The notes beneath the pieces are model-generated. The model saw only the letters and a list, made by a program, of their open reading frames with translations. It was not told where the DNA came from and ran no database searches. Of a stretch of 64,000 nucleotides of DNA, positions 38,910 through 48,783 are shown in pieces. Position numbers and translations under genes: made by a program. The DNA comes from Thiothrix unzii (GTDB lineage: Bacteria; Pseudomonadota; Gammaproteobacteria; Thiotrichales; Thiotrichaceae): NCBI RefSeq assembly GCF_017901175.1, contig NZ_CP072793.1:2232001-2296000 (forward strand), given 5' to 3'. The stretch's first letter is position 1, and each line of letters starts with the position of its first letter.

Positions 38910-41507
38910 CTAATGAAAAAGCTGATTAAGTTGTTGGTAAATGTTCTTGCCTTGCGCATCTTTTGCCAAGGCCAGCAGAAATAATCCGCCACTTTGTTGC
39001 GCCCACTGTTGACCAACCGCCGCTTTTTCGCGGGCATCGTCAGCGGTTTGCAGGTATTCACCTTTGTATTCCACTACCACAGTACGCCCGTCGTGGAGTT
39101 CGGCGATAAAATCGGGGTAGAAATAGCCGCGAGCAAGGGGCAAACGGAACGATGCCGCTTCGCGGTTAACCAAGTTGCGTATCCAGTGTTTGACCTGCGG
39201 ATGCTGGTCGAGGGCTTGGGCACATTCAAATTCTTCGCCACTACTGCTCAGGTCTTCGATCACCGGGTAATAGTGTTTGGTAAACGCATATTTGCCCCGG
39301 TAAAACGGCACTCGTGCCGGATACACATCGGGTTTAAAGGTGTATTGATACGTTTCTGACACGCCTAACAAGCTGGAATCTTCAAACAACCAATGCTGGA
39401 AACCCCGCTCCGCCGCCTTGTGACGGCAAAACGCGATGCGGTCTTTAATGGCACGCGCCAGCAGGAATTTGCTGCGCACCAAAGCAGTGAGGGAAAAGCC
39501 GCGCACCTTGGTTAAATGCCCAACCAATTGCACCAGCCAGCGGATCATCTCGCTTGGGCTAACATCGGCTTGGCGCACTTCCCGATCCAGCCAACGCACC
39601 AGCACGGTGTCGTCAATGTCGAGTTCGATCAGGTTGAGATTGGGGGTTTCGCCCTGCTCTGCCAGTTTGTAACTGACGTGACCGCCTTGCAGGAATACTT
39701 CAAACACGCGCCCGGACTCACGGATTTCAAACTGTGGCAGTTCCACCGGGAAATCCAGCAATGACCAACCGCCTTTGGTGTAAAGGTAGGATTCGGGTTC
39801 GAGCAGGCGCAGTTGGTTTTCTTCGCGCACACACAGCAAGGGCAATGGGGCGAACACTTCGCCGCGCATTGCCGGGGCAAGCTGGGCTTTGACGCGCAGG
39901 TTGTGCTGTTCCACCTGTTGCTGGACTTCCGCCTTTTGTTTGCCGGTGAAGCCTTGCAGGATCAGCGTTGCGGTCGGTTCGTCAATCAAGCCCGTAACCG
40001 CGAGTTGTTCTCCGTTGTTGAGGATGAATTCGCTGAATTCTTCGGCAATCGCAGGGCGTGATGACGGGTATTCCGTGTTATCAAACAGGCTGTACTGGTT
40101 GCCGTGTTGCAGGTGTTGCGGCAATTCCAGCGGGTCGAAACCCATGCTTTGCACCATTTTGTCGGTCAGGGCGGCAGCGGCTTTGGCAAAGTTGGGGGAA
40201 ACCAGATGGGCGTAAGCGCGGTTCAGGGCTTCGTGCTGACGGCGTTGAGCATACGGCATCCGCAACACGCGCCCCAGCAATTGCTCCGCGTCTTTGCTGG
40301 ATTTTACGTCTTTGACCGAGCAGAACACGTAGGCAAACGAGCAATCCCAGCCCTCTTTCAAGGCTTCCACGGTGATAATGTATTCAATCGGGCAGGCGGG
40401 GTTGAACAGGTCAATGCCGTCAAGTTCGCGCTGGTTGCCGGTGACGATGGCGATTTGCGGCGCGGCAATGCCGAGTTGTTCGATCAGGAAGGTTTTCAGC
40501 ACCTCAAAGGTAACTTCGCCGCTTTTGTTTTCGGCTTGAAACAAGGCAATCGGGCGCACGGAATCGCCGGATTTTACCGCTTCTTGCGCCAGTTGTTTGC
40601 GGGTCAACACTGCGTCACGCACCGCGCCGTCCCATTCGTGGTGCTCGGTGAGCATGATCGGCAACTTGATCATATTGGCGGCTTTCAACTGCGAGGCGGA
40701 AACGTGATGCAGCACGTTGGAAGCGGATTCGCGGCTGGTATCCGGCGTGGCGGTCAGTTCCAGCACGCACGCGGGGTGGATGCGCTTGAGGGTGTCGAAG
40801 GTGAGTTTGGTGCGGGCGTTGTGGGCTTCGTCCATGATCACCAGCGGCTGTTTGAGTGCCAGCAGGTTGGCGAAGGAATATTTGATTTTGCCGAGATTCG
40901 CAGCAGTCAAACCGTTGGGCTTGAGGTCGGCTTCGCTGACTTTTTCCAAACGTGCGTCATGGGGGCTGATTCCGGCAAAATGTGGCTCGAAATCTTCGTG
41001 GTAGGCGTAGACCTTGCGTCCGCTGGTGTCTTCGACGCGCAGGGTGGCAAGTGTGCCGACCACGATGATGGCTTTGTTGCCAATGTCTTGCTTGCGGATG
41101 CGGGTTACGTCGCCGATGTCCAGCACCATTAAACGGTCTACGCCGAACTCATCTTCAAGTGCGGCGCGGTAGGGGTGTCCCGGTTTTTGCAGGGCTTCCA
41201 GCGTTTGTTCGCGGATGGTGTTGGTGGGAACGAGCCACAACACAATCGGGTAATCTTGTTCCAGATAGGCGCGTTTGGCGATGCCGACGGCGTAAGAAGC
41301 CAGCACGGTTTTGCCGCCGCCCGTAGGCAGGCGCAGGCACACATACGGCACTTGCGCGAAACTGTGGTGCAAATACGGCAGCGGCTGGCGGTTTTGGCGT
41401 TGCTGAGCGCGGGTGAACGCCTCCTCCACGGGCATGAGGCGGGCTTCTTCGAGGAATTCACGCAGGATTTGCAGCGTTTCGTTTTGGTAGTTTTTTAGCT
41501 CGAACAT
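38910..41507 (-). CDS. res: Type III-like restriction enzyme subunit (Res), DEAH helicase-nuclease
   Basis: This 865-residue protein has helicase motifs in order: Walker A LPTGGGKTVLA (about 61-71), the Walker B box VIMDEAHNA, motif III ELTATPD, and motif VI QLLGRVLRMPYA. Near the C-terminus lies a PD-(D/E)xK-like nuclease core (FYPDFIAELHDGRTVVVEYKGE split as PDF, then EYKGE). This is the layout of type III R subunits. The methyltransferase partner is probably the mod gene at 42742. The stop of the DUF2442 gene overlaps its start by one base (TGATG). Confidence 0.88.
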   Translation of the reverse strand: MFELKNYQNETLQILREFLEEARLMPVEEAFTRAQQRQNRQPLPYLHHSFAQVPYVCLRLPTGGGKTVLASYAVGIAKRAYLEQDYPIVLWLVPTNTIREQTLEALQKPGHPYRAALEDEFGVDRLMVLDIGDVTRIRKQDIGNKAIIVVGTLATLRVEDTSGRKVYAYHEDFEPHFAGISPHDARLEKVSEADLKPNGLTAANLGKIKYSFANLLALKQPLVIMDEAHNARTKLTFDTLKRIHPACVLELTATPDTSRESASNVLHHVSASQLKAANMIKLPIMLTEHHEWDGAVRDAVLTRKQLAQEAVKSGDSVRPIALFQAENKSGEVTFEVLKTFLIEQLGIAAPQIAIVTGNQRELDGIDLFNPACPIEYIITVEALKEGWDCSFAYVFCSVKDVKSSKDAEQLLGRVLRMPYAQRRQHEALNRAYAHLVSPNFAKAAAALTDKMVQSMGFDPLELPQHLQHGNQYSLFDNTEYPSSRPAIAEEFSEFILNNGEQLAVTGLIDEPTATLILQGFTGKQKAEVQQQVEQHNLRVKAQLAPAMRGEVFAPLPLLCVREENQLRLLEPESYLYTKGGWSLLDFPVELPQFEIRESGRVFEVFLQGGHVSYKLAEQGETPNLNLIELDIDDTVLVRWLDREVRQADVSPSEMIRWLVQLVGHLTKVRGFSLTALVRSKFLLARAIKDRIAFCRHKAAERGFQHWLFEDSSLLGVSETYQYTFKPDVYPARVPFYRGKYAFTKHYYPVIEDLSSSGEEFECAQALDQHPQVKHWIRNLVNREAASFRLPLARGYFYPDFIAELHDGRTVVVEYKGEYLQTADDAREKAAVGQQWAQQSGGLFLLALAKDAQGKNIYQQLNQLFH

Positions 41508-41752
41508 CAGGCAGCTTGGCGTTGCGGCTGTGTCATCAACATGCTGTCAATGCTCAATTGGTAATCCAGATCAGGCCATTCAATGCCCGTACCCTGACAG
41601 ATAAAATTATAGTTTTTTAGCTGGATAACAGAAGCCTGCTGCAACTCCCGATACCAGGTCATGGGGGTTAGGATTACCCGCCCATCATCAAGCTCCACAT
41701 GCAAATAACGTTCGTCGAATCTGACTGATTTACCCTTGGTTAAAGTACTCAT
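41507..41752 (-). CDS. DUF2442-family protein
   Basis: ATG 41752 gives 81 residues. The sequence VRFDERYLHVELDDGRVILT, then PMTWYRELQQAS and ending with GTGIEWPDLDYQLSIDSML, is the full DUF2442 pattern (L.V.L.DGR.I..P..W.P.L...... GI.WP.LDEDLS...LL). Its function is unknown. DUF2442 commonly pairs with DUF4160, and such pairs have been proposed as toxin-antitoxin modules. It overlaps both neighbours, so it is part of the restriction operon transcript. Confidence 0.88.
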   Translation of the reverse strand: MSTLTKGKSVRFDERYLHVELDDGRVILTPMTWYRELQQASVIQLKNYNFICQGTGIEWPDLDYQLSIDSMLMTQPQRQAA

Positions 41753-41963
41753 CCCACCTTCTCCCGAATTCATCTTGGTTTGCTTCAACAATGGCAAGTG
41801 CCTTTTTAAGCTCTTTGGGTTTCATGTGGCTATTTGTCACCAGCAATGTACCCAACTCGATTTTAGCGAAACTGTCGCCTTTCATCACATGAATGTGTTT
41901 CGGGTCATGTTCGTTCGCATAGAAGAAGAACCTGAAACCCTCCTCAACTAATAGTGTTGGCAT
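41730..41963 (-). CDS. DUF4160-family protein
   Basis: This 77-residue protein shows the DUF4160 signature: FRFFFYANEHDPKHIHVMKG, then AKIELGTLLVTNSHMKPKEL and ending EANQDEFGRRWDEYF. It has AGGGA before the ATG and overlaps the DUF2442 gene by 23 bases. The HIHV motif may bind metal. It is a candidate toxin partner of DUF2442. Confidence 0.88.
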   Translation of the reverse strand: MPTLLVEEGFRFFFYANEHDPKHIHVMKGDSFAKIELGTLLVTNSHMKPKELKKALAIVEANQDEFGRRWDEYFNQG

Positions 41964-42000
41964 TTATTGTCCCTTGATATTCTTAGACTTTACCAAATTA

Positions 42001-42034
42001 CCCCACCCGCACATCATACGGTATCTGCTTAAAC
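42001..42034 (+). repeat. 34-bp direct repeat of the mod 3' end, left copy
   Basis: This is identical to 42745-42778. On the minus strand it encodes the last 11 codons of mod (ending YDVRVG) followed by a stop, but here no gene precedes it in frame. The two copies flank the PIN/antitoxin cassette. Confidence 0.9.
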
Positions 42035-42044
42035 CTGCTGTGGG

Positions 42045-42446
42045 TTAAAGATCGAGAAATGCTTTCGCCGTCACGATGGGGATACTCTGAAATACCTTCA
42101 TATCCAGCAAGTCCTTGTCACCGCTGATTAAGTATGTCGCTTGACTAGCCACCGCTAATGACAAAAACATATCGTCTTTCGGATCGCGGCAAGCTCTCAC
42201 CTCAAGGGTTGGCTCAATTTGTTGGGCTTGCAGCGCAAATCGCTGGATAAACGCTGCGCGATTTTTGGTACTAACGTAACGGTCAAATTTGGGCAACGCC
42301 AATTTAGCAATAAGCTCTTGCAAGGTTGCTGCGCTGTAAATAACCCTTCCCTGCCGAAAGGCTTTTTGAACAGCCTGACCGGGCGTGGAATGGACTGACA
42401 AGGCGTAGCTGATAAGAATATTGGTATCAACAACAAAAGCAGGCAT
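42045..42446 (-). CDS. PIN-domain toxin
   Basis: This 133-residue protein has the PIN-domain acidic residues: Asp7 in VVDTNILIS, Glu in TLQELIAKL, Asp in RDPKDDMFLSLA, and the terminal ISGDKDLL. It belongs to the PIN_3/COG1569 type. PIN toxins are metal-dependent ribonucleases. Its start lies 23 bases after the antitoxin stop. AAGGAAA precedes the ATG. Confidence 0.9.
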   Translation of the reverse strand: MPAFVVDTNILISYALSVHSTPGQAVQKAFRQGRVIYSAATLQELIAKLALPKFDRYVSTKNRAAFIQRFALQAQQIEPTLEVRACRDPKDDMFLSLAVASQATYLISGDKDLLDMKVFQSIPIVTAKAFLDL

Positions 42447-42469
42447 TTATTTTCCTTTTCGACAACGAG

Positions 42470-42679
42470 TCAGTCTTGCAGCAGCTCTTGCAGTTTTTCG
42501 TCAGTTAACCCATTTCGTTTGGCTTCGGCGGTCATTTCCGTCGCTATTTCGTCCAAGTTACGCTTATCCCCCAACATCAGCAGCGCAAGTTGTAAGGCAT
42601 TGAGAATAAAATTATCTCGATTCGGTAGCTGGGCTACCCTGTTGCCGATGTCGTTAGGCAATTCAATCGTGAGTTGCAT
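42470..42679 (-). CDS. Antitoxin-like partner of the PIN toxin
   Basis: The second ATG (42679) is 7 bases after GAGGA and gives 69 residues. The N-terminus MQLTIELPNDIGNRVAQLPN is a short beta-strand and helix unit, and the C-terminal KRNLDEIATEMTAEAKRNGL resembles antitoxin arms that wrap around PIN toxins. The toxin gene follows in the same transcript. Confidence 0.78.
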   Translation of the reverse strand: MQLTIELPNDIGNRVAQLPNRDNFILNALQLALLMLGDKRNLDEIATEMTAEAKRNGLTDEKLQELLQD

Positions 42680-42741
42680 CGTCATTTCCTCGGTTACAAT
42701 CTATTGGCTCATGATAGCCAGTTTTACAGGAATCAGCTAAT

Positions 42742-44259
42742 TCACCCCACCCGCACATCATACGGTATCTGCTTAAACGTTATTCCTTCCGCTGCCAGTC
42801 GCCCTGCCCCGAAGCGGCTGGTTTCGCCGTAAATCACGCGCTTGCCGGGGTGTTTGGGCAACCCGTCCAGCACGGTTTGGGTGAGGACGTTGCCACTTTG
42901 CGGGCGGCGGTCGCCGAGGATGCCGTTGTAGAGCAAGTAATACGCTGTGCCGTCGTGGATGCCAAGCAAGGGGGAAAGCGTGTCTGGGGCGATCCACGGG
43001 GTGCGGGTTTCCAGATACCAGACGTAGGCGGCGAGGGTGGGGAAACGAATGGCTTTGTCGATCATGCCGTACTCGTCGAATACGGTTGCGCCGAGGCGAC
43101 AGAAGGTGAATCCGCCGCCGCCCTGCCAGTTGACGGCTTTGGAAATGCCGCCTTGTTCGCCGTCCACCACTTTTTGCAGGCGCGGCTGGCAATGCGTCAC
43201 CGCGTGGTCGCCCATTTCTACGCCGATGTAGTGCCGCCCCATTTTGTGCGCTACCGCTGCGGTCGTGCCTGACCCCAAAAACGAATCCAGCACCCAATCG
43301 CCCGGATTCGTCGCAATATGCAAAATCCGCTCAATCAACCGCTCCGGCTTCGGTGTTGCGAACACATTTCTTTCTTCAGGAAAGAGTGCTTTCAATTCAC
43401 GTTTGCCATCTTCATTTTTGGCAACATCACCACTCCACCAAGTGGTAGGCACAAGCCCACCACGAATTTCAGTAAGAAACCGCTTGCGCCGAGGCATCGC
43501 ATCACCATTCGGGCCGAAATAAATCCGGTTTTCCCGAATCAGCGTTTCAAAACTATCTCGCGGAATTGACCAACTACGACCACGAGCAGGCAAAACCTCA
43601 CGTCCTGATGGAAGTTTTATCGGGTAATAATCTCGCTCACGGTATTCCCTGCGCGTTAAATCGCTGCTTGTCCAAATGCCGCGTGGATCATTATCAACAT
43701 TCTGGTAACGGTCATCCTGTTCTTCTGTTCGGGGCAAACGATTCATGGTGCAGCGCGAAATATCTTTCGACATCACAACAATATGGTCACTTGTTCCTGA
43801 TAGAAATGTTGCGTCATTGTCAGGTGAAATGCGCTTTTGCCAAACGACGTTGGCGATGAAGTTTTTGCGCCCGAAAATTTCGTCGAGCATGACTTTGAGG
43901 TAGTGGCCTTCGTGGTCGTCGATGGACACCCACAAACTGCCATCTTCGGCGAGGAGGTCACGCAGGAGTTCGAGGCGCGGGTACATCATCGACAGCCATT
44001 GGCTGTGTTCGAGGTTGTCGTCGTAATGCTCAAACGCGGAGCGCGTGTTGTACGGTGGGTCGATGTAGATGCACTTAATCCGCCCCGCATACAACGGCAA
44101 CAACGCTTTGAGTGCTTCCAGATTATCGCCCTGAATCAGCAAATTAGGGTTCGGCATTGCGCCATAACCCAACGCAGGCACGCATTCCAGCAAACGGTAT
44201 GGCACATGCCGCGCCGTCTGGAGGGATGCGGGTTTATTCAGCCAATCAAGTAATGGCAT
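42742..44259 (-). CDS. mod: Type III-like DNA adenine methyltransferase (Mod)
   Basis: This 505-residue protein is a beta-class N6-adenine/N4-cytosine methyltransferase. The catalytic motif IYIDPPYNTRS (about residues 70-77) comes before the SAM-binding motif LDSFLGSGTTAAVAH, the type III Mod order. The region between contains the specificity segment, and the C-terminal 130 residues form an additional domain. It protects host DNA and should guide Res. It is separated from res by the PIN cassette and the DUF4160/DUF2442 pair, all on one strand. Confidence 0.9.
   Translation of the reverse strand: MPLLDWLNKPASLQTARHVPYRLLECVPALGYGAMPNPNLLIQGDNLEALKALLPLYAGRIKCIYIDPPYNTRSAFEHYDDNLEHSQWLSMMYPRLELLRDLLAEDGSLWVSIDDHEGHYLKVMLDEIFGRKNFIANVVWQKRISPDNDATFLSGTSDHIVVMSKDISRCTMNRLPRTEEQDDRYQNVDNDPRGIWTSSDLTRREYRERDYYPIKLPSGREVLPARGRSWSIPRDSFETLIRENRIYFGPNGDAMPRRKRFLTEIRGGLVPTTWWSGDVAKNEDGKRELKALFPEERNVFATPKPERLIERILHIATNPGDWVLDSFLGSGTTAAVAHKMGRHYIGVEMGDHAVTHCQPRLQKVVDGEQGGISKAVNWQGGGGFTFCRLGATVFDEYGMIDKAIRFPTLAAYVWYLETRTPWIAPDTLSPLLGIHDGTAYYLLYNGILGDRRPQSGNVLTQTVLDGLPKHPGKRVIYGETSRFGAGRLAAEGITFKQIPYDVRVG
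42745..42778 (+). repeat. 34-bp direct repeat of the mod 3' end, right copy
   Basis: This copy is the functional end of mod. See the identical copy at 42001-42034 on the other side of the toxin cassette. Confidence 0.9.
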
Positions 44260-44289
44260 GAATAGCCTTTAGCCGTATTATCACCGTGC

Positions 44290-45594
44290 TTACGACTCAA
44301 TAATCCGGTATTCCGCCGAACGCCCGTGTGCCGTCAAGCCTTCGCCATGTGCCAACACCGAAGCGATTTTGCCCAGTGCCGAAGCCCCTTGCGCAGAACA
44401 ATCAATCAACGAAGAACGCTTCTGGAAGTCGTAAACCCCCAACGGGCTGGAAAAACGTGCGGTACGCGAAGTCGGCAATACGTGGTTTGGCCCCGCGCAG
44501 TAATCGCCCACGGCTTCTGCGGTGTAACGCCCCATGAAAATCGCTCCGGCGTGACGAATTTGCGCTGCCATTTCGCGCGGATTTTCCACTGAAAGCTCCA
44601 AGTGTTCCGGCGCGATATAATTGGCGACTTTCACCGCTTCATCCATATCCTGCACCTGAATCAACACCCCACGACCTTCCAGCGATTTGGAAATAATGGT
44701 TTTGCGTGGCATTTCTTCCAGCAAGCGTGTGATACTGGCTTTCACTTGTTCGATGAAATCCGCATCCGGGCATACCAAAATGGATTGCGCGTCTTCGTCG
44801 TGTTCGGCTTGCGAGAATAAATCCATCGCAATCCAGTCCGGGTTGGTTTTACCGTCACACACCACCAGAATCTCGGAAGGCCCCGCAATCATGTCGATAC
44901 CAACCGTGCCGTACACCATGCGTTTCGCGGTTGCCACATAAATATTGCCGGGGCCGACCACTTTATCCACCTGCGGCACGGTTTGCGTACCGTAAGCCAA
45001 CGCCGCCACTGCCTGCGCCCCGCCGATAGCAAATACCCGGTCAACACCCGCAATCGCCGCCGCCGCCAACACCAATTCGTTGACTTCACCATCCGGGGTT
45101 GGCACGACCATAATCAACTCTGGCACGCCCGCGACTTTCGCAGGCACAGCATTCATCAGCACCGAGGAAGGATACGCCGCCTTACCACCGGGCACATACA
45201 AACCCACCCGATCCAACGCCGTGACCTGTTGACCCAGCAATGTACCATCAGCTTCGGTGTAGCTCCACGAGTCCATTTTCTGGTGTTCCGCATACGCCCG
45301 GATGCGTTGCGCGGCCTCTTCCAATGCCGCACGTTGCGCCGCCGGAATCGCTGTCAAGGCAGTTTGTAAACGCGCCAACGGAATTTCCAACTCCGCCATA
45401 CCCGCCACACTCATGCGGTCAAAACGGTTGGTGTATTCCACCACCGCGTCATCACCGCGTTTGCGCACGTCTTTGAGAATGCCGTTAACCGTGTTGAAAA
45501 CCGCGTCATCGGAAACGCTATCCCACGCCAGCATCGCGTCCAAGTCTTGCCAGAAGTTCGCGTCACCCGCATTTAACTGTTTGATCGTTAACAT
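44290..45594 (-). CDS. hisD: Histidinol dehydrogenase
   Basis: ATG 45594, 7 bases after GAGGGG, gives 434 residues, matching the family's usual length. [20 protein letters not shown] and the zinc-binding region [12 protein letters not shown] are recognisable, as is the C-terminal active-site segment [11 protein letters not shown]. It oxidises histidinol to histidine in two NAD-dependent steps, the last steps of histidine synthesis. It starts 2 bases after the aroG stop. Confidence 0.97.
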   Translation of the reverse strand: MLTIKQLNAGDANFWQDLDAMLAWDSVSDDAVFNTVNGILKDVRKRGDDAVVEYTNRFDRMSVAGMAELEIPLARLQTALTAIPAAQRAALEEAAQRIRAYAEHQKMDSWSYTEADGTLLGQQVTALDRVGLYVPGGKAAYPSSVLMNAVPAKVAGVPELIMVVPTPDGEVNELVLAAAAIAGVDRVFAIGGAQAVAALAYGTQTVPQVDKVVGPGNIYVATAKRMVYGTVGIDMIAGPSEILVVCDGKTNPDWIAMDLFSQAEHDEDAQSILVCPDADFIEQVKASITRLLEEMPRKTIISKSLEGRGVLIQVQDMDEAVKVANYIAPEHLELSVENPREMAAQIRHAGAIFMGRYTAEAVGDYCAGPNHVLPTSRTARFSSPLGVYDFQKRSSLIDCSAQGASALGKIASVLAHGEGLTAHGRSAEYRIIES

Positions 45595-45596
45595 AC

Positions 45597-46654
45597 TCAA
45601 ACCCCTCTACGTTTTTCAACAGCTTCCGCCAACTGGTGCAACATCGCGTCAGTCGTATCCCAGTTAACGCAAGCGTCGGTAATACTTTGCCCGTAAACCA
45701 ATTCCTCGCGCTTTTTGCCGTCAGCTTTTTGATTGCCTTCGACCAAATGGCTTTCGATCATGACCCCGGCAATCGCTTTGCTACCGCCTGCAATTTGCGC
45801 TGCAACATCCGTCGCGACATCCGGTTGACGGCGGTAATCTTTGTAGCTATTGGCATGGCTGAAATCGACCATCAAATACGGTGGCAAATTCACCTTTTTC
45901 AGGCTTTCCACCGCAGCGGCAACATTGGCAGCATCGTAATTCGGCTCGCGCCCGCCGCGTAAAATCACATGGCAGTCTTCATTGCCTTTGGTAGCAAAAA
46001 TCGCCGTGCGCCCTTCCTTCGTAACTGACAGGAAATGGTGCGGACGGCACGCCGCGCCAATCGCATCCACTGCGATATTCAGATTACCATTGGTGCCATT
46101 TTTGAACCCAATCGGGCAGGAAATCCCCGAAGACAATTCGCGATGCCCTTGACTTTCGGTCGTCCGCGCCCCAATCGCCGCCCAACTGATCAAATCAGCA
46201 ATGTATTGCGGGCTGATTAAATCCAAATATTCAGTCGCTGCTGGCATACCCTGATTATTCAAATCCAGCAATAACTTACGCGCAGTACGCAAACCCTTGT
46301 TGATGTGGAAACTGTTATCCATATCCGGGTCATTGATCAAACCTTTCCAGCCAACCGTAGTACGCGGCTTTTCAAAGTAAACCCGCATAATGATGTGTAA
46401 CTGATCTTTCAGGGAATGACGCAAATGCTGCAAACGTGCCGCGTATTCCAACGCCGCATCCACATCATGAATCGAACAAGGCCCGGTAACGACCAGCAAA
46501 CGATCATCTTTACCGTGCAAAATATCATGCGCAGTCTGACGTGCAAGATAAACCGTTTCGGTTGCCGCATCAGTCAGCGGGTATTCCCGGTGTAAATCCA
46601 TCGGGGGAGCTAATTCGTGCATACCAATAATGCGCAAATCATCAGTCTGGTATT

Positions 46655-46658
<4 letters not shown>
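45597..46658 (-). CDS. aroG: 3-deoxy-7-phosphoheptulonate synthase, AroG type
   Basis: This 353-residue class I DAHP synthase has [43 protein letters not shown] and [13 protein letters not shown], all catalytic or metal-binding blocks. It makes the first intermediate of aromatic amino acid synthesis. Its ATG overlaps the hisG stop (ATGA), and hisD follows 2 bases after its stop, so it is embedded in a histidine gene run. Which amino acid inhibits it cannot be read safely. Confidence 0.95.
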
Positions 46659-48590
<1,932 letters not shown>

Positions 48591-48783
48591 TCAGCAAAAG
48601 GATGGAATAATAGCGAAAATTGTTGGCGGATTCATCGCGTAGCACAAACTTTCTGTCTTAAGGCAACATTACGGAACTAAACGGGCGCGAAACGCTTCTA
48701 ATCTTGCACATTGGGGAGCTGATTTGACACGGCGAGGGCAAGCAAAGTGTCAAACGGTAAAAACAAAACTGGGGTCACAATCA

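Noticed and set aside
40104-41132. 342-codon plus-strand frame opposite res
   Set aside because: It is antisense to conserved helicase motifs; it is a GC-rich shadow frame.
44889-45369. Small frames within hisD on both strands
   Set aside because: They lie inside a full-length conserved enzyme gene and have no independent support.
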